64,000 bases of DNA from Pterobdella sp. o SKG-2022 (Eukaryota > Annelida > Clitellata > Hirudinida > Piscicolidae): positions 4,811,651 to 4,875,650 of the forward strand of contig OZ038327.1 in assembly GCA_964035795.1 (NCBI GenBank). Direction: 5' to 3'. Shown here piece by piece: positions 44,174 through 57,259 of the stretch (position 1 is the stretch's first letter; each line of letters opens with the position of its first letter). The notes under the pieces were generated by a model, which was not told the origin of the DNA, did not search any database, and saw nothing but the letters and a program-made list of their open reading frames with translations. The position numbers were made by a program, and so were the translations under genes.

Positions 44174-46115
44174 TATATTGAGATTTTGAAATATAATCAT
44201 TAACAATCAAATTGAACTTCAATTGAATGCATACAATGTAATAAGATTTTAAAATATACCTTATTGAAAGTATATAAATATAAAATGACTCATTTTTTAA
44301 TCGTTTTGAATTTCAGATAACTTAAAACATACCAAGCTGTTTATAGAATTCAATGTCATAAGCGTAATCTAATTAACTTACCTCATGATGTGAGACAAAA
44401 GAAGTTAAATGAATAATAATGAAAACAATAATAATAACAATACTAATAATAATGTTTATAACAACAATAAAATTAATAAAGATAATGATAACATGAACCA
44501 GTGATAACCTATCAGACATAATAAAATAATATCTATTGTGACAACTAAAATCCACCAATCTGTCCCATTGGCGACACACCTAAACATACTCACACGAATA
44601 CATCTATCAGTAAACCTTCTTCAACCATTGACGGCACATCTTAACAAAACTACATGGGTATTTCACTATATATAAAATTAATTATTATTAAGAATCTATA
44701 ATAAGACCAATCAAAGCATTTACCAGTGAATACAGGCATCTTATGGGATAAAGTCACTGTCCTACCGATAGGTAGTATTGGTTTTTATAATTGGATATTT
44801 GGGTTGTTTTTATTTGTTATTATTATTATTGTTGTTCCTACTATTTTTTTTTTATAATATTAATAATAATATTATTACGATCCTTATTATTTTGTTGTTC
44901 TTCTCGTTCTTCTTATTATTAGTATTGTTTTTATTATTATAATTAATACTGAAGTGTTGTTTTTTTACTTTCGTTATCATTATTGCCACTATGAAATCAG
45001 CAATGAAAAGCATCAATATATACAATATAACATAAAACAATAAAAATAAAAATTCAAAAAAAAAAAAAAAGAATGACAGGAATAATAATAATAATACTAA
45101 TAATAAACCATAATAATCTTAATAAAAAAATAATTATAAAAAAAAATCTAAAAAAAAGATTTAAATCAAATCAAATCAAATATAGTGGCCAAACACCATC
45201 GCAAATAAATTCCTTCAAATTGAGTAATTCGATTAACTTAATTTAAGTAATAAAAAAAACAAGACAACACTTAAAAAAAACAGAAAAAATGCGAAGCATG
45301 AAAATAAATCAAGAATAGAAACACTATTGGTAAAATAATAACAAGATGAAATGTAGGAAATAGTAAAAAAAATCAATAATAGAAAAAAAAATGAAAAATA
45401 ATAACAATAAAAAAATAACAAGAATAAAATAATAATGATAATAATAATAAAGATAATAATAAATTCAAATCAAAACATAACAATGAACTATTGTGTTTTG
45501 GCATCAAAAAGATATGAGTTGGATGGATAGATAGATAGATGGATAGATAGATAGATGAATAGATGGGAAGATAGCTAGATAGATGGATGGATGGATAGAT
45601 AATTGGTTGGATGTATGGATAGATAGATGGATGGATGGATCAATGGGTAGATAAGTTAATGGGTAGATGAAATAATGAATAAATAGAGATAAATAAATTG
45701 AAAAATAAATAGATAGATAAATAAATAGATAGATAATGGATGGATGCATTTAGAAATTTCTGATGAGACAAATAATTATGATAGACAATCAGTCAAAAAA
45801 ACTTTTTTGGAAATATATGTACATATATTATAATAAAAGAACAATAATAAAGCTTTTTTATTATTATTATTGAAAAGCTTTCGAAAACAAAAAAAATTTA
45901 TTACTATTATTACTGTTGTTATTCTGATTATTATTGTTGTTCTTATCATTATTGTTATTATTTTTTTGTTATTCAGAACATCAAAGTCGTTTTTTAGCAA
46001 ATTCAGGCCACCACCATTACCTCAACTACTGCTACTTATAGCAACAAAATTATTCTTAATATTATTATTATTGTTATATTTCTACATAATTTATTTAATA
46101 TTTATTCAATTGAAC
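44174..46115. other. Microsatellite-rich 3' flank of the DUSP10-like gene
   Basis: A/T simple sequence with ATT/AAT runs at 44400-44480, 44815-45130 and 45400-45460. The (GATA/GATG)n block is listed separately. No gene seen. Confidence 0.5.
45515..45745. repeat. (GATA)n/(GATG)n microsatellite
   Basis: Imperfect GATA and GATG tetramers over about 230 bp. The hydrophobic open frames that cross it on the minus strand are artefacts of the repeat. Confidence 0.95.
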
Positions 46116-47060
46116 TTATCTAGTATTCTTTCTATTAGTATTAAAATTATTATTTTTTTTTTTATTATTATTTTTATTATTATCACCAAGAACCTTCAAA
46201 CTACTTTTACTATCATCATCACCACCACAACTACTACTACCATTAACAAAACCTTCATCATCTTCATCATCATCATCATCATCATCATCATTAACATTGA
46301 GGTCTCTGAATACATCATGCCATAGTTTGTTCTGAGATGAGGATGATGACACTCCTGATGATGATACTCCCGATGAAGAGGAAGAGGAGTAGGAAGAAGA
46401 AGAGAAGAAGGAAGAGGAGTTAGGAATCGGTGTATATCCTAACTTTCCTTCTAATTCTAAGAGTTGACCTAGATTAGAATATGTTTATTGGTTTAAAATA
46501 TCTAATAAGAATTGACCTAGATTGGATTACGTCTATTAGTTGTGGTTTTAAAAAGCTAATAAAACTGAAACATGAATTCATTACATTAAGTAGATAAAAA
46601 TATCATCTTATGAATAAAAAGCAACAGTATAAACAGAAACATCTGACCTAGAAAGTTGAAATTTGGAGCTACGATTGGTCGAATACTCTTGACCCACTTG
46701 AAAGCCTTTTTTGTTATTGTTTCATTCAATCACCCACGTCTACATTTTTGACCATTCATCCCCTCATCCACTTATCCTTCATCAATCCACCCACCTATGC
46801 ACCAACTCACTACCTACACATTTCTGCACCAACTTATCCATTGAATTAATCACCTACCTACCCATCAAACCACAAACACTCGCTCCAACACACCAACCCA
46901 CAAACACCCGCACCAACACACCAACCCACAAACATCCGCTCCAACACACCAACCCACAAACACTTTCCGCCATTCACAGCCTTCCCCTCCACCCACCTGC
47001 ATCATAGGCATACGATACTTCTGCATGAGGTATGACATGGCGATCGATGCCGATCTGTGA

Positions 47061-47117
<57 letters not shown>

Positions 47118-49848
47118 TGTGATTATCGGTATTATTATTTTGATTATTATCATGATTATTTTTGTTATTATTACTCCAACATCATCCCACCTCGACACTC
47201 CAGCTTGACAATGAACCAGAACTTTCCCTCCCTTCATCCTTGCATCCTCTGATAAAAAAAATAATAAGCATCATTATAAAAATTAGTAGTAGTACCCACC
47301 ACATAGCAACACAACCCCCACACAACAATATAACTCACCACACAACAACATGGCCCCCACACAACAACACAGCCCACAGAACAACACAACCACCACACAG
47401 CAACACAACCCCCACACAACAACAACACAACCCCCACAACAACATAACCCCCACACAACAACACAACTCCCCTGGTCCTGGGCATGACGTTAAAAGGCAC
47501 CTGTCCAAGGCATGACATTAAAAGACATCTACGCCCTAGCATTTAGGCCTGCTAGTTGGTGGCGCTGCTATCCTTTCAGGGTACAAAGCTGAACAACTCT
47601 TCTCTGTCCTCCAGTAATCCTTTGGGCTTACTTATTTTATCTTGTTATAAGATAATTTTTTTGAGAAAATATTCTTAATCTTTTTTCTACTGAATTCTTT
47701 ATAAGGTTGAGAATGATGGGATAAAAGAAGAAGCAAAGACCCCAAAAAACTTTGGAAGAAACAAGAAAATGGAGATACAAATTTGATGATGAGGTCTGTG
47801 AAGGTCCTGGGCATAACGTTAAGACACCTGTCTAGGGCATGACATTAAAAGGCATCTACGCCCCAGCGTTTAGGCCTGCTAGTTGGTGAGGCTGCTACCC
47901 TTTCAGGGTACAAACCTAAGCAACATTTCCCTGTCCTCCAGTAATCCTTTATGTTCATTAATTTCATCTTGTTTCAAGATAATTTTTTTGGAGAACCTCA
48001 CACAGACTGTTTCATCAGGCTAGGTTCTTGGGAAAAGTTTTTAATATGCAAAGAAAACATCCTAAGACCAACACTAGCAGCCTGATGATGAAGATAGAGT
48101 ACGTTCCTAACCTAAACGGCAGAACATGGGGGATAATAATAAAAAAATAAAAAAAAACAACCCCCACACAACAACACAACCCAACACATAACAACACAAC
48201 CCAAAAAATAACAACACAACCACACACTGACCTATAAACTTGTAAGCCATTTCAAAGTATTGCTTAAGATTCTGACCGCCATTGTCCAATGCAGGCAGTC
48301 GTAAATAGGTCAAGTGTTGTATAGGCATTTGGATGTGACGTGTGACGTTGAGGATGTGTGTAATTCCTTCTTTTTGTAGTAGTGCTTGGTTTAGTGAGTC
48401 TTGTTCGTTGCCTGTGTGTGTGTGTGTTTTCATGTGAGATAAAATCTACAAAAAGTACTACATACAGGACATAAATAATTACTGACTTTAACCAGTGGTG
48501 TAAGATGGTGATGTAATGAAGAGGGAAATTTATTGAGGCATTTGAGTAGAATTGTAAAACGATGTGAGAGTGGCTTTATAAAAATGCTTTTGATAGAAAT
48601 AACAATAAAATCAAATTCACCACTACAACTAATCTGTTATTATAGTTGTTATTATTATTATTACTATTATTATTATTATTATTACTTACGTTTTCCTTAT
48701 TGCCAATAATAAATTAAAACCAAAACTATTTGCAGTGGAGGTACTAGTCACAAAAATCTAGATTTTAAAATTCCAATATTACCCGTTCATTTTTGAAGCT
48801 GGTTGGTCTGTTATTACAACTAAGAATATTTTCGTTATTTTTATTAATAATTTTATTTTTGTTAGCATTAATATTAATTTTATTTATAATATCACAATTC
48901 TATTTTTCAAACTATCTCTTCTTAATTTTTCTTCACTAAAACTAATATTTTACTAGTAATATCAAAATTATCGGAAAAATTATTATTATGTTTATGATCA
49001 GTTTTGTGATCATTATTTTTATTATTATTCAAGCAGTAAAGTAGATGATTCATAGCAGCATATGTAGAAGTTAAAAAAAAAAAATAATAACAGAATAAAA
49101 ATAATAATATTGAAAATTGCAATACTGTGATTATCATTATCTGTATCATAACTATTGCTTTCATAGTTTAAATGATTATTCATTCATTATTATTATTATT
49201 TTTTAATATTTTCGAAACTCGTTTGGTTTAAATTGTGATGATAAACTAGTGCTTTGTTCAATCTATTGATCTAATCTTATTATTACTATTTTTATGATTG
49301 AATATTTATTATCCTTCTTATTATTATTATTGTTATTATCATCAAAATTGTTAAATTTATCATTCAAGTACTCTTAATGGTTTTATCTTCATTTTTATTG
49401 TTATTATTATTTTTATTATTATTTTATTATTGGTATTATTATTGTTGCTTCGTTTATTAATATACAAATATAACTATTACTCTTTTTATTCAACTTAATA
49501 TTAATATTATTTTATTATTGTTGTTGCTTCATTTATTGGTGGTAACAAACTCTTACAATAAAAGTGACAAAGATTATAAAAGATAATAAAAAACGAAAAT
49601 AGAAACAATAAAAAATATTTGAGCGATAAAATATTACAAGTTTTTCCGTACTGATGCATTACAAATGCTAGCAGTAGTATATAATTTGAAATATTTTCCA
49701 TTGCTGTCATTCAATGATGATACAAATGAATGAATTTATGAATTACCTTGATAATAATAATAATAATGAAAAGAATAAAAATAATAATAAAAATATATAT
49801 GATAATAAAGAAATAACAAAAATAAATAATGAAAACTATAATAAAAGC

Positions 49849-49896
<48 letters not shown>

Positions 49897-50794
49897 ACAA
49901 TAAAAACAAAAATTTTATAATGTTATTATTCTATATTTGTAGAAGCAGATAAAATTCTTCAGATGCTGGTAAAACTTCATTTGCTGTTGGTGCATACTTC
50001 TATTGTTATTGGTATTCCCTTTTATTGATATGGTTTTATATATTATTTTTATTATTAATATCGAAAAGATTATTATTGTTATTGTTAATATTAAGATTGT
50101 TATTCTTATTATTAAAATTATTCTTATTCTTAAGATAAATATTGTTATTATTAGTATTATTATTGCTTTTATTAAAATTATTATTGTTATTACCAATATT
50201 ATTTTTGTTGTTAGTGAGATTACTATTATTTTTATTTTTATTATTATTCTTTTTATTATTTCTATTTTTATGGAAACATTCATTAATATTATTATACCTT
50301 AATTATTCTTCCATAACAAAAATATTTAATCAGAACAATAATATAATTATTTTTATTTATTAATATTATTTTTTTATCATTACTATTATTAAATTTATTG
50401 TTTTCGCGATGAATTTTTTTTGTTCCTAATTACTATAATTGTGAAGTCTTTTATCCGAAGTTAGAAATACGTAAAGAAAACGATAATACTAATAAAAATA
50501 AAAATAATAATAATAACAATGGATAGCAACAAAAAATTTAAATATTTCGCTACTTATTATTCTTTTTATAACAATTAATACACAAAAAAAACAAGAACAA
50601 TAATAATATAAATAACAATAGATAAGTTTATTTTTATTATTTCTATTATAAGTATTATTCCTATTATTACGATTTAAATGAAACACTTTTATTAACTGAA
50701 TAATAACCCGAAGCTGAATGTAATTTCAACTCACATTATCAAGTATACAAACTTAGTTAAGCATTATTATTTATTATTATTATGATTATTATTA

Positions 50795-50826
<32 letters not shown>

Positions 50827-51704
50827 CATCATTACCACCACCCAAACTCACCAATGTACAAAAAAGGCAGTAGGATAGAGATAGTAGCGTTATCTATATC
50901 GTTGGTGGAAGAGGAGGAGGAAGAGGATAATTGGATGGGGTCAGAGGGATGAGATAAGTTGTGGACACATAAGTGTTGATGTTTTTGTTGGAAGTGTTTG
51001 ATGCCGCCTGGTGGGTGGGTGGATGGATGTGGGTGAGTTGGAGGTGATAGATGGTGGGTGGAGAGGGTGGTGGGTAGATGGAGGTAGGTGAGTTGGAAAT
51101 GTTTTATTGATAGATAGGTACAAGAGAAGTGGATGGGTAAAAAATGGATACTTGGGTAGTTTGGAGACAGTGGGAGATTAATGGATGGTTAGAATGAAAA
51201 ATAAAAAATAACTAAATAAAGACTTGATGAAGAGTTAGTTGGCTACAGTGCTGAATAAAAAAACAAATAGATGAAGATTAATGAATGAAGCAATCGATAC
51301 TCAAGTAGGTATGGAACAACGAATGATATAACCTGCCGAAGTGATTAATTAAATCAACTACCAATTGCGGACGAATGAATATTGGAATGAGGTACATACA
51401 AAAACGATAGAAGAAATAAATGATCCAGAAATAGGACGAATATGAAGAAATGGAGTTTATGGAATAGCGTTTGATAATATAGGGTGGTGGATAAGTGAAA
51501 GAAAAAAAGTCAAGTCGATATTATACGTTGAATTAAACGATTTAATAAAAAAGAGTGAAAATATAACAAAAAATAAACAGATAGTTATAAAGATAAATAG
51601 ATAGATAGATAAATAGATGGATAGATAGACAGACAGAGAAATAGATAGATGAAAAGATAGATAGATATGAATAGATAGATAGATAGATAAAAAATAAACA
51701 GATG

Positions 51705-51754
<50 letters not shown>

Positions 51755-51890
51755 CAAGTAGATAGATAGATGAATGGATAGATAGATGGATAGATAGATG
51801 GATGGATAAATAAATAGATGGATAGATAGAAATATAGAAAGAAAGATAGATAGATAGATAGATAAAAAATAAATAGATGGATAGATAGAT

Positions 51891-51927
<37 letters not shown>

Positions 51928-51957
51928 TAGATAGATAGATAAATGGAGAGATAGATG

Positions 51958-51994
<37 letters not shown>

Positions 51995-52848
51995 ATAAAA
52001 AGATAGATATATAGATAAATAGACAGACAGATAGATAAATAGATAGATAAAAAAAAAGACAGATGGATAGATAGATAGATAGATAAATAGATAGGTAGAT
52101 ATCTAGATATATAGTTAGAAAGTTATAGATATAAAGATAGATAGGTAGATAGAGAGATATAGATAGAGAGATAGATAGATAGATAGATAAATAGATGGCT
52201 AAATAGATAGATAGATAGATGAATAGATAGATAAAAAAATTGATAGATAGATAGAATGATAGATAGATAAATAGGTGGATAGGTAAATCTATAGATAGAT
52301 AGATAGTTAGATAGATAGATGAATAAATAGATGGCTAGATAGAAAGATAGATAGATAAAAAAATAGATAGATTGATAGATAGATAAATAGATGGATAGAT
52401 AAATCTATGGATAGATAGATAGGTAGATAGATAAACAGATGGATATATAAATATATATATAAACATATAGATAAATAGATAGATAGATAAATAAATAAAT
52501 AGAAAGATATATATAGATAGATAGATAGATAGATAGACTGATATAAATATAAATAGATAAAAAGAAAGACAGATAAATAAATGGATAGAAAGATACATAT
52601 ATGGATAGATAAAGGGATACAGAGATAGATAGAAAGATAGAGGAATAGATAAATAGACTGACAGATATATATAGATAGAAAGATAGATAAATAGATGGAT
52701 AGATAGATAGATTGATAGATAGATAAATAGATGGATAGATAGATCTATGGTTAGATAGCTAGAAAAATAATAAGATAAACAGATGGATAGATAAATATAT
52801 ATATATAGATAAATATATATATACAGATGAATATATTTATATCAATAA

Positions 52849-52929
<81 letters not shown>

Positions 52930-52980
52930 TAAATATAGATAAATATATATATACAGATAAATAGATAGATAGATAAATAA

Positions 52981-53011
<31 letters not shown>

Positions 53012-53305
53012 GAAGATATATAGATGGGCAGATATAGATATATCAAAATTGATGGATAGACAGATACATAGATAGATAGCAAGATAGATAGATAGATGGA
53101 TAGATAGATATAGCAAGAGATAGAGAGATAGACAGACAGATATATACATAGATAGATAGATAAATAGATAGATAGATAGATAGTTAGATGGATAGATAGA
53201 TAGATAAATAGATAGATAGATAGATAGTTAGATGGATAGATAGATAGTTAGATGGATAGATAGATAGATAGATAAATAATTAGATAGATAGATAAATAGA
53301 TCTAT

Positions 53306-53354
<49 letters not shown>

Positions 53355-53946
53355 AAGATAGACAGATATAGATATATAAATTGATGGATAGATACATAGA
53401 TAGATGCATAGATAGATAGATTAAAAAATAGATAGATAGGTAGATAGATGGATAGATAGACAGACAGATATATAAGATAGATAGATAGATGAATAGATAT
53501 ATAAATAGACAGACAGATATATAAAGATAGATAGATAGATAGACAGATAGAAAGAGAGATATAAAGATAGATAGATAACTAAATAGATATAAATAGATAG
53601 CTAGTTAGATTGATAAATAGATAAATAAATAGCTGGATAGATAGATAGATATAAATAGATAGATAGTTAGATTGATAGATAGATAGATAAATAAATAGCT
53701 GGATAGATAGATAGATATAAATAGATAGATAGTTAGATTGATAGATAGATAGATAAATAAATAGCTGGATAGATCGATAGATATAAATAGATAGATAGTT
53801 AGATTCCTAGATAGATAGATAAATAAATAGCTGGATAGATAGATAGATATAAATAGATAGATAGTTAGATTGATAGATAAATAAATAGCTGGATAGATAG
53901 ATAGATATAAATAGATAGATAGTTAGATTGATAGATAGATAGATAA

Positions 53947-54018
<72 letters not shown>

Positions 54019-56204
54019 ATAGGAAGATAGATAGATAGATAATGAATCATACATCAGTAAACAACACACGTCAATCTTGACTTCAATTCTCTTCTTGGGT
54101 GTCCGTGTTTATAAAAAAATGTTTATTCCATATTATTTTTTTCATTATTTTTATTATTATCAAAATACTATTTTTATTTTGATTTTTGAAGATTAATATT
54201 TTTTTGTTTGTTTGATTATTATTTTAACATATATTATCATATTTATTTAAAATATTTTTTATTTATTTATTAATACACTTAAATTTTTTTTCAGCATTAT
54301 TAAAAAATATATTAATAATCCCTATCTTTTAGTGTAAATAAAATTAATTTTACATTTTCAAGTACTTAAATAAAAAAATAATTGATGTAATTTTGAAATA
54401 TTCAAATTTTTTCAATGTTTGAAAGTAATATTTCAAAAAACATTCATAAATGATTTATAGTCATAAATAATCGCCTCTATAAAAATAATAATACAAGTGT
54501 TCAAACAACAAAAACATTAAAACTAGAAGGGACAATTATTTATATAAGACAAATAATATCAAATACGAATAAAAAAATCCAAAACAAACACACGCACACA
54601 CACACAAACCTGCTAGATAAAGGACATTGGGAGTGAGCTTACGAAGACTATTGAAGACGAGGACGAAGGGGTGATTGGGGTTGACTTCACTTACGTCATC
54701 TGTGTCATTATCGTACAACACGATCATCGGCTGGTGATTGTGGCGCGAAAAAATTCGTTTAAAAATTGATTTAGCGTCTTTAGGACCGGAAATAAGGTCG
54801 ATCACGTCGATCTTTCCGTTTTTGAGCCTCTTGCGAGTGATACAGTCAGAACAAGAAAGATTGAATGAGCTGACAATGTGGTTGGTGTTGTAGTGGAAGA
54901 AAGTTCGACAATCTAATAAGATGTGGTGTGGACTGGGTGGAGCTTGTTTTGGGTTGGGTGGAGTTGGGGGAAGACTGTTTTGTTGCGTGTTGCTTTTAAT
55001 GCTGTGTTGTTGATTCAGTTGTGAAAACTGGTAGTGTTGAATTGATTTCTCTTGTTGACCGACCTTTTATACTTGTTTCCTTTTCCGGCGAACCTTCTTC
55101 CGTAACATCATGTAATGTGATTTTAGATACACCGTTGGATAAATTATCGTTAGCCCACGTGGTTGCACCCTGGTCGATAATAAGTGACGCTAGCTTATCT
55201 GGGCTGATTGCTTTCAGCTCTTTGGTTATGGTATTCCCCTTTGATTCTTCAATTTCTTTGGTGTTAATATTTTTATTATGAATTTTTTCATTATTATTAT
55301 TATTATTATTGTAAGGTGTAGCTTTTATACAAATTTCAGCTTTAGCATCATTTTGTAGGCTTTTAACGTTATTTTTATTTCTATTCCCACAGAAAAAGCT
55401 ACATGTTAATGTATTCAAACAATCATTATTATCTTTATTATTATTGTTATTAGTATTACTATTGTTATTAGATTTTTTATTTATATTATCAATACTATTA
55501 TTCTTATTGTCATTTTTTTCATTATCATTATTGATAGAAGTTTCTAGAACAATGTAAGTCAAATCTTTTTTTCTGCACCTCCCTCTTTCCAATGACGAAA
55601 CGAGGTGATGGTGATGATGACGAAGAAGATGGTGGTTACGATGATGATACCTATTAGTATTAGTGTTTATATTAATGTTTTTGGAAATATTATTATCGCT
55701 ATAGTTGTTATTTTGATAGCTTGATGAACTAATAACAATTTTTGGAGCTTTTAAGATTGTATTTTTGTTAACCATATTGTTAGTATTACTATTATTAGTT
55801 TCATTATAATTGTTATTTTTATTATTATTTTTATTTTCGTTATAGATTATGTTAGGGTTAGAGTTTGCTAAAAATGTAGCAAGATTACTGTTCAAATGCT
55901 TATTTAGAGTTTTCGAGGTATTATTAACATTGTTCTTAACAATTTTACAAAAACTATTATTGTTGTTGTTACTATATTTTATGTAACTTTTATTATTATT
56001 ATTATACTTATTACCTTCTTTGCTATTATTATTATTGTTAATATTCTTGTTATTATTATTATTGCCACAGTGAGTGAAGTCTGAGAAGGATGAAGCTTTG
56101 ACTGTGAGATGATGATTTTGAAGATGATAAGTATGAAAATGGTGGTGATGGTAGTAGTAGTCTAAGACCATTTCACCATGAGGAAATACAAATGAATTTT
56201 GCAT
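46116..56204 (-). CDS. DUSP10: DUSP10/MKP-5-like MAP kinase phosphatase
   Basis: Dual-specificity phosphatase, expected to inactivate JNK and p38 by dephosphorylating Thr and Tyr. Exons (minus): 56204 to about 55060 (Asn/His-rich N-terminus, then [12 protein letters not shown]), about 54974-54610 (rhodanese-like: [48 protein letters not shown]), 51007-50852 ([11 protein letters not shown]), 48411-48232 ([32 protein letters not shown]), 47248-47191 (active site VHCQAGVSR), 47054-46997, 46705-46648 ([11 protein letters not shown]) and 46468-46116 (QLLELEGK, then a Ser- and Asp-rich tail). The catalytic Cys, Arg and general-acid Asp are present. LPFLxxGNEQD and QNLxQYF single out DUSP10. The frame changes between exons 1 and 2; an 85-bp intron (54975-55059) would solve it. 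About 790 aa against 482 in human; the excess is low-complexity. The start codon is uncertain. Confidence 0.88.
46170..46300 (-). repeat. Coding (GAT)n and (AAT)n tract
   Basis: Within the last DUSP10-like exon, triplet repeats encode runs of Asp and then Asn/Lys before the stop. The reading frame makes use of a microsatellite. Confidence 0.8.
47057..47170. repeat. (ATT)n microsatellite
   Basis: About 17 ATT units and degenerate continuation in a 136-bp DUSP10 intron (47055-47190) directly upstream of the exon that follows the active site; the acceptor polypyrimidine tract is made of it. Confidence 0.9.
47360..47470. repeat. CAACA/CCCCCACA minisatellite
   Basis: Units of the type CAACAACACAACCCCCACA, in the DUSP10 intron 47249-48231. 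A second short run lies at 48150-48230. Confidence 0.85.
47479..47992. repeat. Two direct copies of an unknown 190-bp repeat
   Basis: 47479-47665 and 47799-47992 share TCCTGGGCAT, AGGCATCTACGCCC, TTTAGGCCTGCTAGTTGGTG, CTTTCAGGGTACAAA and TGTCCTCCAGTAATCCTTT. GC content is above that of the neighbours. I do not recognise the family. Confidence 0.8.
48480..50670. other. DUSP10 intron, AT-rich simple sequence
   Basis: Dominated by ATT/AAT microsatellites (48640-48690, 49015-49110, 49260-49450, 49750-49895, 50040-50290). No exon needed by the gene model falls here, and I see no other gene. Confidence 0.55.
50677..50757 (-). repeat. Short hammerhead-like repeat, copy 5
   Basis: Minus strand GTATACTTGATAATGTGAG, TTGAAATTAC, then AGCTTCGGGTTATTATTC and TAATAAAAGTGTTTCATTTAA. 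The GAAA of the core is damaged (ATTCAGC). In a DUSP10 intron, next to an ATT microsatellite. Confidence 0.75.
51590..54040. repeat. 2.4-kb (GATA)n block in a DUSP10 intron
   Basis: GATA tetramers with scattered variants fill most of the 3.6-kb intron between the rhodanese exon (54610) and the linker exon (51007). Embedded TA runs lie at about 52850-52921 and 53311-53352. All long open frames inside are translation of the repeat (SIYL..). Confidence 0.97.
53625..53945. repeat. 66-bp higher-order repeat inside the GATA block
   Basis: AATAGCTGGATAG recurs at 53629, 53695, 53761, 53827 and 53885: four spacings of 66, 66, 66 and 58 bp. Variants inside each unit (TATAAATAG, TAGTTAGATTG) are kept in order. 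Confidence 0.85.
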
Positions 56205-57259
56205 TATGTTGGTCCTTGCGTTTGGGTGGAGAGATGGAAGAAAGGAGTTTGACCAAAAATGGAAAAAAATTTCATCCGAGTTTCATGGTTGATGATGGTG
56301 TTCTTTGGTTCAGTGTGTCTTCATTATTTTCTTCTTTATCCTGTGAGGGTGAAAAAGATTTTGCATGTTGAATTTGGTCAGTTTTTTAATATGAAAATCA
56401 TGAATTTTGTCAGTAGAAAAATTTTATTGAATAATTTTTTGTTTTTACCAAATTCATAAAATAGGCATAAATTGATTTTTGAAACGTTGACAAATGTCGA
56501 GAAAAAGAAAATATAAAATTTTGATTTAATATGTTTGATTAATTATATTTGAAAACGAACAAAATAAACTTTTATTGTCAAAAATCTACTTATCTAACCT
56601 CCTTTTATATAGTTTCCGTAAGTTTGGCGAAAAGTTTGATTCGAAATATCTTTAAAATTGAAATTTATTAAAAGTAAAAAACTAATTAATGAATTTTCAC
56701 TTTATTTTTAAATTTTTAAAATTTTTTTGTGTTTTAATTGAGAAATTATTATCATTTTCTTTTTAAAAGTTGAAAAGATCTTGAATCTTTTGTGTTTGTC
56801 GGTGTTCACAGTTCGTAGTTTTTTTATAAGTTGAAAAAAATTCTTTTGTTTATAATACAATTAGTTTTTTATATTTTTTTTTTTTCCAAAAATTTTAACT
56901 AAAATTTTTTTCCGGTTTTTTCGAGTTAACATCATCTTTTAGGTTTTTTTTATGATCAAAATTGATTTTTTTTCAATTGAATAACCCCAAATTTGAAATT
57001 ATAAAAAAATAAAAAGTCTGTAAGTACTTTTAATTGAAATTCTCAAGTTATATTCCACTCGCTAGGTATTAATCATGCTTCTTAAGCGCATTAAAAACAA
57101 ATTTTATTCAAAATAAAATTATAAACTTCTATCATATGTATCTCACAAAGTACTAACTTATATTAATGAAATGTTTGAACAAGCATATAAACAATATACA
57201 AATGATACATTGGTGAAGATGAAAATTGAGATATAGAAAAAAGAAAAAAAAAACTGCAC
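56205..57259. other. Region upstream of the DUSP10-like gene
   Basis: AT-rich with T-tracts; it should include the 5' UTR and promoter. No specific element can be supported. Confidence 0.4.

Noticed and set aside
46116..46352. Separate Asp-rich protein
   Set aside because: The same frame continues upstream into QLLELEGK, the end of the DUSP10-like phosphatase, so it is that gene's C-terminal tail.
51542..54050. Hydrophobic Ser-Ile-Tyr-Leu open frames
   Set aside because: They are translations of GATA tetranucleotide repeats.
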